This document shows, one piece after another, positions 57,962-64,000 of a DNA stretch of 64,000 nucleotides (positions are counted from its first letter, which is position 1; each line of letters begins with the position of its first letter). The notes below the pieces were generated by a model. It had not been told where the DNA came from. It saw only the letters and a list, made by a program, of their open reading frames with translations, and ran no database searches. This DNA comes from Lentibacillus halodurans (lineage in GTDB: Bacteria; Bacillota; Bacilli; Bacillales; Amphibacillaceae). Position numbers and translations under genes: made by a program. Location of the stretch: NCBI RefSeq assembly GCF_900112045.1, contig NZ_FOJW01000005.1:186001-250000 (forward strand), in the 5' to 3' direction.

Positions 57962-59113
57962 TCATCTCTCGAACGTTCCTTTAACAAGAAGTTTTTCATT
58001 TTTAAACATATGACGGCCTTTCGCAAAAACATGCTGAATGGCTAGAGATTCCTTGTCTAAAATTAAGACGTCGGCATCATTTGATTCTTGGATTCTTCCT
58101 TTATTTGTCATTTTTAATACAGTTGCTGTGTTTGCAGTCACGAGCGGCAGAACTTCCTCTAAAGGAATGCCGTGATCTTTCACAGCTGCAATCACCTGCT
58201 GATACAATGTTTGAGTACTCGCCACGTCAAAACCTAAAAGATTGCCCAATTCATTAAATTTGGGCAGACTTCCATTCCCATCTGAAGATAAGGTCAGGTG
58301 CTGCATATTGCCACCGTTTTTTCTATAGTACGTAATCCACTCACCCGTTCTATCATCTGCTGTAATATCCACGTATCCTCCTTTATTTGCAAGGCAAATT
58401 GCGTCGTCGAACAGTTCTTGACTACGGGTGATATGGGTAGCGTATAGCTGGGAAGGAGGAATGTCATAATCCTTTAATAGTTGATGTAAAAGTGATAAAT
58501 ACGCTTTACCAGGGCCTGTGTGAAAATGGGTTACCCCTGCCTTTCCACTCAGCATACCGCCAACCCGTGTTTCGGCAACTAGTTTAGCCAATTCATGCAA
58601 AGAAGGCTGCCCTGAACGGGAATCTGAGATAGCAATCTCTCCTGTTCCAATGATTTTATCAATTAAAATAATGTCATCCTTTACATTTGATGTGATCGTA
58701 GTAGTTGGAACGGCGTAGTTTCCTGTATAAATAAATGCTGACATGCCTTCTTCCTCAAGCCCCCGAGCCTTGGCAAGCAGTGATGTCATATGCCGGGTGG
58801 TGCCATCTGTACCTAAGAGACCAACTACTGTGGTAATTCCCGATTTGACTATGTCACTGAGTTGTATTTCCGGTGTACGCGTTGCGAATCCGCCTTCTCC
58901 ACCACCGCCAATTAAGTGAACATGAGGATCAATGAAGCCTGGAACTGCAATTGATCCCTCTGCGTCGATAATCTTATATTCGATACCCAAACGCTCTATT
59001 GCCCGTTCATCTACATTACCTATCTTTGCAATTTTTTGATTGATGAGTAAAACCGATGTTTGTCCTACTGGTTTTGGTGCGTAAATGTCTGCATTTTTAA
59101 TAATTGTAATCAT
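57962..59113 (-). CDS. iadA: Isoaspartyl dipeptidase (beta-aspartyl peptidase)
   Basis: 383 residues of the amidohydrolase superfamily. Metal motif PGFIDPHVHLIGGGGEGG; then TTVVGLLGTDGTTRH, IYTGNYAVPTTTIT, HFHTGPGKAYL, YATHITRS, and LSSDGNGSLPKF, all in the IadA order. It hydrolyses beta-aspartyl dipeptides formed from damaged protein. ATG 59113 follows GGAGGTCAACAGC; ATG 59128 is in frame but overlaps this site. Operon with the NhaC gene downstream. Confidence 0.92.
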   Translation of the reverse strand: MITIIKNADIYAPKPVGQTSVLLINQKIAKIGNVDERAIERLGIEYKIIDAEGSIAVPGFIDPHVHLIGGGGEGGFATRTPEIQLSDIVKSGITTVVGLLGTDGTTRHMTSLLAKARGLEEEGMSAFIYTGNYAVPTTTITSNVKDDIILIDKIIGTGEIAISDSRSGQPSLHELAKLVAETRVGGMLSGKAGVTHFHTGPGKAYLSLLHQLLKDYDIPPSQLYATHITRSQELFDDAICLANKGGYVDITADDRTGEWITYYRKNGGNMQHLTLSSDGNGSLPKFNELGNLLGFDVASTQTLYQQVIAAVKDHGIPLEEVLPLVTANTATVLKMTNKGRIQESNDADVLILDKESLAIQHVFAKGRHMFKNEKLLVKGTFER

Positions 59114-59339
59114 GCTGTTGACCTCCATTTAATAAACATTACCTATATTCGGAAAAATAAATGTGAAAGCAGCTGGATTTTATTCCCCCCTTTTTTTGGG
59201 TCCGATATGATCACCCGGAGCATATAAGGGATACAATGCTGGAGGGAAAGGCTACAATTAATGGTATATTTAATCTTAATGAAAACAGTATAGCAAATAA
59301 ATGTCAATTTTTCGACAATCATATCCAGACAATGAATTA

Positions 59340-59623
59340 AAACGTATCTGGAAGTGTTAAACGGCGAAAATACCACATCCAAAAAATCAATCCTTGCTAT
59401 CCAAGCGTCATACAGGAAGGTGGTTATAACGGCGCTACTTATTTTGAGCATAAGTATTTTATTGATAATATGGAGGAAATCATAAACATAAAGCTACAGT
59501 GGAAGAAGGTTTTTGGTCAATTATTGTCGGGAAGCAGCTGAACGTTCCATCAAAACCGGAGAAGTTATCGATATAAGCAACATGTTACAGCAATCTATTT
59601 ATTCCAAACAATTAAACCGTTGA
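59340..59623 (+). pseudogene. 3' remnant of a Gfo/Idh/MocA oxidoreductase
   Basis: Successive frames read YLEVLNGENTTSKKS, then YPSVIQEGGYNGATYFEHKY, then HKATVEEGFWSIIVG and REAAERSIKTGEVIDIS to a stop at about 59623. This is the C-terminal domain of a Gfo/Idh/MocA dehydrogenase with at least two single-base shifts. The N-terminal half is absent. The remaining gap 59129-59339 shows no gene. Confidence 0.65.
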
Positions 59624-59742
59624 GTGCTGGAAATTGGCAGGACACGGGCCCATGGACCGTATGCCGGGTCCCTAAATGTAATCCTTTGAAAGGAAAAAGT
59701 AAAATTACAAATAACTAAAAATGAATAAGGAAGTGGATATTT

Positions 59743-60954
59743 TTGAAATACAGTTACGTTTCACATCTTTATTGCCCGAAATGTGGGAATACATATGGAA
59801 CCAACGGGCAGCATCAGCTTTGCACATGCGGCTCCCCTTTATTAGTTGACTACGATTTAGAGAAATTGAAAAAAATTTTAGCACCTGCTGAATTAAAATC
59901 AAGGGATTCGACTTTATGGAGATATCATGAGTTACTGCCGGTTGAAGATGAAAGTAATGTTGTGTCGCTAGGGGAAGGGATGACGCCGCTCATTCCATTG
60001 TGTGAAATTGAAAAAGACATGGGGCTTGGCAATCTGTTCATGAAAGATGAGGGGCTGATCCCAACCGGTACGTTTAAGGCACGAGGAGCAGCTGTCGGGG
60101 TATCGAAGGCGAAAGAAGTTGGTGTTAAAGAACTAGCGATGCCGACAAATGGAAATGCCGGCGCAGCGTGGGGGTTGTATGCTGCCAGGGCAGGAATTGA
60201 ATCTACCATTATGATGCCTAATGATGCGCCTAAGATTACACGAAACGAAGTCGCCTTATCAGGGGCCAATCTTTATGTGGTCAATGGTCTTATTAGTGAT
60301 GCCGGAAAGATTGTCGGGAAGGCGGTAAAGGATTATGACCTTTATGACGCATCTACATTGAAGGAACCTTATCGGATTGAGGGCAAGAAAACAATGGGGC
60401 TGGAAATCGCAGAGCAGCTCAATTGGCAAATGCCTGATGTCATCCTATATCCGACCGGCGGTGGCGTTGGCCTTATTGGTATCTATAAGGCTCTAAAAGA
60501 ATTAAAAACATTAGGCTGGGTGAAAGGGAAGCTGCCTCGATTAGCAGCTGTTCAATCAACAGGATGTGCGCCAATTGTCAAGGCATGGGAAGAAGGCAGA
60601 CGTGAATCAGAGTTCTGGCAGAATTCTGAAACACTTGCTTTTGGCATCAATGTTCCGAAAGCGTTGGGGGACTTCCTGGTATTGGATGCGATTGATCATA
60701 CCGATGGCTTTGCCATTGCCGTGGATGATGAGTCGATCATTCAGGAACAAACCAAAGTGGCGCGTATGGAAGGAAGCTTTATCTGTCCGGAGGGTGCCGC
60801 TGCATTTGCAGCAGTCCGCAGATTGAGGGAAAACGGATGGATTGGTAAGGATGAAACGGTTGTTTCCCTGAATACAGGGGCTGGAATAAAGTACCCCGAC
60901 ATCGTTCAACCGACACCGAAAATGCTGGAGAAGGACGATACAATCGTGAAATAG
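59743..60954 (+). CDS. Threonine synthase-like PLP enzyme
   Basis: 403 residues, fold type II PLP. An N-terminal zinc-ribbon-like element (Cys11-x2-Cys14 and Cys27-x-Cys29) precedes the catalytic domain. Lys112 in TGTFKARGA binds PLP; PTNGNAGAAWGLYAA, YPTGGGVGLIG and SLNTGAGIKYPD follow. This layout fits the short threonine synthase group (ThrC), though no hom or thrB lies nearby, so a catabolic or related lyase role is possible. TTG 59743 is preceded by AAGGAAGTG. Confidence 0.82.
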   Translation: MKYSYVSHLYCPKCGNTYGTNGQHQLCTCGSPLLVDYDLEKLKKILAPAELKSRDSTLWRYHELLPVEDESNVVSLGEGMTPLIPLCEIEKDMGLGNLFMKDEGLIPTGTFKARGAAVGVSKAKEVGVKELAMPTNGNAGAAWGLYAARAGIESTIMMPNDAPKITRNEVALSGANLYVVNGLISDAGKIVGKAVKDYDLYDASTLKEPYRIEGKKTMGLEIAEQLNWQMPDVILYPTGGGVGLIGIYKALKELKTLGWVKGKLPRLAAVQSTGCAPIVKAWEEGRRESEFWQNSETLAFGINVPKALGDFLVLDAIDHTDGFAIAVDDESIIQEQTKVARMEGSFICPEGAAAFAAVRRLRENGWIGKDETVVSLNTGAGIKYPDIVQPTPKMLEKDDTIVK

Positions 60955-61002
60955 AAAGAACTTACATCAGTCGAGTCTTCTACTGAAGAGAAAAAGTCAC
61001 CT

Positions 61003-61113
61003 ATAAAATGAGATGCTTAAACCTACAGTTATTATGTTTTATTTGCCTGGCTGCCGACATTGATTGTCGTAACCTATTTCCCGGAAGTCTCTTTATTTCT
61101 GCCAAATTTATGA
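61003..61113 (+). pseudogene. 3' remnant of a dctM gene
   Basis: The sequence matches the last 37 codons of dctM at 35982-36095 (EMLKPTVIM, LPTLIVVTYFPEVSLFLPNL) with small changes and a frame shift, ending at TGA 61111. It is followed by the same spacer and ribosome binding site as at 36096-36113. Confidence 0.8.
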
Positions 61114-61140
61114 TTAAATTAAAAGAAAGGTGACTAAAAT

Positions 61141-61392
61141 ATGACTTATGATGTTGTCATTATCGGAGCAGGGTCAATGGGAATGGCTGCTGGTTATTAT
61201 CTCAGTAAAGCGAATAAATCTATTGCATTAATAGACAAATATGACTCGCCCCATTCAGAAGGCTCTCATCATGGCGAAAGCCGAATTATTCGTCATGCAT
61301 ATGGGGAGGGGGAAAAGTATGTACCGCTTGCGCTGCGTTCACAAAAACTTTGGCAAGAGATGGAATGGGAAGCAAAAATTTTTTTGTTTTAG
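61141..61392 (+). pseudogene. Truncated copy of the SolA-like oxidase gene
   Basis: The first 77 codons are nearly the same as those of the oxidase at 36114 ([39 protein letters not shown]). After [10 protein letters not shown] the frame stops at 61390 and unrelated sequence leading into the MmgE/PrpD gene begins. It has a start and ribosome binding site, so an 83-residue FAD-motif peptide could be made, but it cannot fold as an oxidase. Confidence 0.9.
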
Positions 61393-61448
61393 AAAATCCT
61401 ATAAAATATAAGTGGCTAAATAAAGGGAGTGGAGGGGTTTTCAATCAA

Positions 61449-62774
61449 ATGACTACTGAATCTTTAGTCAACAATCTATTTAATACTGATTACGAGAGTA
61501 TTCCTGAGAATGTGAAGGAACATGCCAAAAAAAGTATACTTAACTGGGCAGGGGTAGCTATCGGTTCAGCCAATCATCCATCTGTCGGCATGGTTTTAGA
61601 TTTAAAAAATGACTTACAATCGTCTGAACAGGTAACAATACTAGGTAGATCTGAAAAAGCTGATATACTGTTAGCAACATTAACGAATGGAATGACTTCA
61701 CATATTTTTGACTTTGATGATACTCACCTTGATACAATACATCATCCAAGTGGACCTGTTGCTCCAGTTGTATTTGCCTTAGGTGAATGGTATGATCTAA
61801 ATCCAATAGAGGTATTAAGAGCTTTCGTGCTTGGGTCTGAGGTGGAACTAAGAATAAGCAATGCGATTTATCCAGCCCATTATGATTTAGGTTGGCACAT
61901 TACCAGTACTGTAGGAGTTTTTGGTGCTGCAGTTTCAGCTGGTTTGTTGTTAAAGCTTAATAAGGAACAATTACTTCAGGCTTTAGGAATTGCGGGTACG
62001 CAATCGAGTGGATTAAGGGAAATGTTTGGCACAATGACCAAACCATTTCATCCGGGCAAAGCAGCACAAAATGGTTTATTGGCTGCAATGTTAGCCAAAA
62101 AAGGCTTCACAAGTTCAAATCAAGTGCTGGAGGCAAAGCGGGGCTTCTCGGCTGTACTATCACCTACATTCAATCTTGACCGTGTAAATGAAAATTGGGG
62201 AAAACAATGGGAATTACTTAAGAATTCATTTAAACCTTATGCGTGTGGTATCGTATTACATCCCTCTATTGATGCATGTATACAATTAAGGAATTTTGCT
62301 GAACCAATGAATGTCCAGGAAATTCAATTAATCGTCAACCCATCCGTCCTAGAATTAACGGGAAAAAAGGAGCCTCGAACAGGGCTTGAAGGAAAATTTA
62401 GTATTTATCACTCGGCTGCAGTTGGCTTCTTGGAAAAAGCTGCCGGTCAAGCCCAATATGATGATGAAAAAGTTATGGATCCTAATATTGTTGCATTTCG
62501 TTCGAAGATAAAGCCAAGTATCAACGATGATATAAATGAGGATAAAGCCATTGCAAAAGTAATTTTAAACAATGGAACAGAACATAAAGTAACAATAGAA
62601 CATGCTACGGGAAGTATTGAAAATCCAATGTCTCGCGCGTCACTTATTGATAAATTTATTGCCCTCACTAAACCAATAATAGGAGATGAACAGGGCAAGA
62701 AAGTAATTCGTAAAATAGAAAGATTTGAAGATGTAGAAAGTATTGAAGAAATAACTGCTTTATGCAGGGGATAA
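61449..62774 (+). CDS. MmgE/PrpD-family protein
   Basis: 441 residues. MmgE/PrpD traits: KKSILNWAGVAIGSANHPSV, FDFDDTHLDTIHHPSGPVAP, GWHITSTVGVFGAAVSAGLLL, LGIAGTQSSGLREMFGTMTKPFHPG and KPYACGIVLHPSIDA. The family includes 2-methylcitrate dehydratase, aconitate decarboxylase and other lyases or isomerases. ATG 61449 has GGAGGGG upstream; the longer frame begins inside the truncated oxidase copy and is not credible. Neighbours are that copy and a convergent TRAP binding protein. Substrate unknown. Confidence 0.88.
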   Translation: MTTESLVNNLFNTDYESIPENVKEHAKKSILNWAGVAIGSANHPSVGMVLDLKNDLQSSEQVTILGRSEKADILLATLTNGMTSHIFDFDDTHLDTIHHPSGPVAPVVFALGEWYDLNPIEVLRAFVLGSEVELRISNAIYPAHYDLGWHITSTVGVFGAAVSAGLLLKLNKEQLLQALGIAGTQSSGLREMFGTMTKPFHPGKAAQNGLLAAMLAKKGFTSSNQVLEAKRGFSAVLSPTFNLDRVNENWGKQWELLKNSFKPYACGIVLHPSIDACIQLRNFAEPMNVQEIQLIVNPSVLELTGKKEPRTGLEGKFSIYHSAAVGFLEKAAGQAQYDDEKVMDPNIVAFRSKIKPSINDDINEDKAIAKVILNNGTEHKVTIEHATGSIENPMSRASLIDKFIALTKPIIGDEQGKKVIRKIERFEDVESIEEITALCRG

Positions 62775-62828
62775 AAAGGATAGTTGAAAGTATACTACTT
62801 TCTCTTTAATCCTCTTTTTAAAAAAGTG

Positions 62829-62873
62829 ATAAATGGCAACTGCTTTTATATGAGTGGGGCAGCTGCCATTTAT
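62829..62873. terminator. Hairpin between convergent genes
   Basis: ATAAATGGCAACTGC (62829-62843) pairs with GCAGCTGCCATTTAT (62859-62873) with one mismatch. It lies between the MmgE/PrpD gene and the convergent dctP-type gene and could end both transcripts, though the U-tracts are weak. Confidence 0.5.
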
Positions 62874-62970
62874 AGTGATGTTCCGGGCAAGACTGTTTAT
62901 TGATTATGGACCAACAGATGTGCAATACAATATTAATGTTCTGTTAAATGATCGAGTATGACACAAAAGA

Positions 62971-64000
62971 TTATTCTGTAGAATTTCCATATTCATCGTT
63001 TGCAGCACGAACTGCTTCATATACATCAGAACCGATTTCATCTTCATACTCGTTCCAAACTGGTTGAAGAGCATCACGAAAGTCCTGAACTTGTTCAGGA
63101 GATAATTCGGTAATTTCCACGTTTCCACGTTCTTTGATGATTTCGTATCCTTCATCATTCAACGCTTTGGCCTTTTCACGAGCAACTTCGGTTCCTTCTT
63201 CAACACCTGCCTCCACAATCTCTTTTGTTGGTTCGTTTAAACTGTCCCAGAACTCTGTGTTTGTGAAAAGCCCATAATCGACGCGTGTATGGTTCATCAC
63301 AGTCATATACTTCTGAACCTCGTCAAATTTTTTTGATTCAATATTGCTGAACGTATTTTCCTGTCCCTCTACAACACCTTGGTCAAGGGCGGTATACAAT
63401 TCGCCAAATGGAATTGATTCAGAGCCGGCTCCCATCTCGGAATAAATGGCTTCAAGCACCTGCCCTCCCTGTGTACGGAACTTCAATCCTTCTAAATCAT
63501 CTGGTGATTCAATTGGTCGTTCATTGTTTGTAAGATGCTTCCCGCCATTTGGCCAAACGTAAAGACCAAGGACTCCATCGTCAGTCAGGCTGGACATAAT
63601 TTCCTGCCCTTTATCCCCATCCCAGAATGCGAGAGCTGCAGCATCGTTATCAAATGCGAAGGGCAAAGAAGGAACGTTAAATTGTGGATTATTTCCAACA
63701 AATTTTGATATGTCAGGTGCGATAAATTGTACATTGTTTGAAACTAAGTTTTGATATTCATCCTGATCGCCAAAAAGTGAGCTGTTTGGATAGATTTCTA
63801 CCGTAATTTTACCGTCAGACTCTTCCTCAATATACTCTTTCATGGCTAAAGCACCTTGATGCTTCGGCGTATTCTCTGCTACTACGTGGGAGAATTTAAT
63901 TGTCTTTTCCTGAATTTCATTGCCTCCGCTATCATCACTTTCTCCCGAAGCATTTTCGTCACCACCACATGCAGTTAAAACTAATACAAGTATCAAAATC
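62971..64000 (-). CDS. TRAP transporter substrate-binding protein (DctP family), 5' end cut by window edge
   Basis: About 343 codons to the right edge. The lipobox LTAC lies only about ten codons inside the edge, so the beginning of the signal peptide and the true start are outside. DctP landmarks: FSHVVAENTPKHQGALAMKE, VEIYPNSSLFGDQDEYQNL, the ligand-binding Arg in GLKFRTQGGQV and IPFGELYTALDQGVVEGQEN. It differs clearly from the DctP at 33231. Its permease genes are not in the window; minus-strand genes upstream may lie beyond the edge. Ligand probably a carboxylate. Confidence 0.93.
   Translation of the reverse strand, partial: ILILVLVLTACGGDENASGESDDSGGNEIQEKTIKFSHVVAENTPKHQGALAMKEYIEEESDGKITVEIYPNSSLFGDQDEYQNLVSNNVQFIAPDISKFVGNNPQFNVPSLPFAFDNDAAALAFWDGDKGQEIMSSLTDDGVLGLYVWPNGGKHLTNNERPIESPDDLEGLKFRTQGGQVLEAIYSEMGAGSESIPFGELYTALDQGVVEGQENTFSNIESKKFDEVQKYMTVMNHTRVDYGLFTNTEFWDSLNEPTKEIVEAGVEEGTEVAREKAKALNDEGYEIIKERGNVEITELSPEQVQDFRDALQPVWNEYEDEIGSDVYEAVRAANDEYGNSTE

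Noticed and set aside
61350-61448. Longer N-terminus for the MmgE/PrpD protein
   Set aside because: These codons run through the truncated oxidase copy in another frame and are not family sequence.

Overview
The window reads as chromosome of a low-GC, spore-former-type Firmicute of the Bacillaceae, probably a salt- or alkali-adapted genus of the Virgibacillus/Oceanobacillus/Lentibacillus kind. This rests on Bacillus-style GGAGG ribosome binding sites, TTG/GTG starts, CcpA-type cre sites, a LacI-type regulator next to gal genes, a guanine-class purine riboswitch, and many sodium-linked carriers (SSS symporter, two NhaC antiporters, two TRAP systems). The genus is inference. No tRNA, rRNA, CRISPR array, insertion sequence or prophage was seen.

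Layout. 1-2.9 kb: a divergent SSS symporter, a MarR regulator and an M24-fold hydrolase lacking most metal ligands. 2.9-9.4 kb: a graveyard of gene remnants, including a decayed sugar ABC transporter, around an intact secreted GH92 mannosidase. 9.5-16.6 kb: a membrane-anchored sugar-binding sensor, a YesM/LytS-type kinase and a YesN-type regulator, then a cre-controlled sugar ABC transporter. 16.6-23.9 kb: galK-galE-galT facing a three-times-broken sugar permease, a LacI-type regulator and a PP2C-like gene. 24.3-27.1 kb: a Tat-exported gluconate-dehydrogenase-like pair (large subunit frameshifted) with its own TatA. 27.4-30.9 kb: a riboswitch-controlled purine permease (frameshifted) and adenine deaminase. 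31.2-37.2 kb: a TetR regulator with a promoter/operator, two sarcosine-oxidase-type flavoenzymes and a TRAP transporter. 37.3-38.6 kb: a degenerate, internally deleted copy of the 46.2-49.0 kb region. 38.9-49.0 kb: M14 peptidase, NhaC antiporter, GAF and PucR-type regulators, aldehyde dehydrogenase, 3-hydroxyisobutyrate-dehydrogenase-like reductase, M20 amidohydrolase and a two-protein membrane module. 49.3-56.1 kb: NRAMP-like protein, 5-oxoprolinase PxpBAC, a threonine/serine dehydratase and a second M14 peptidase. 56.5-64 kb: NhaC, isoaspartyl dipeptidase, threonine-synthase-like enzyme, a truncated oxidase copy, an MmgE/PrpD protein and a TRAP binding protein running off the end.

Functionally the window joins a sugar half (mannose/galactose/gluconate uptake and oxidation under catabolite control) to an amino-acid/peptide half (peptidases, oxoproline, N-methyl amino acids, acylated or isomerised amino acids, with ion-coupled carriers). 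The striking general feature is genome wear: at least four frameshifted or stop-containing genes and about a dozen remnants, several of which are partial copies of intact genes in the same window. The most promising undescribed leads are the NRAMP-fold protein without metal-binding motifs in the oxoprolinase cluster, the paired membrane proteins beside the M20 amidohydrolase, and the metal-ligand-poor M24 protein.
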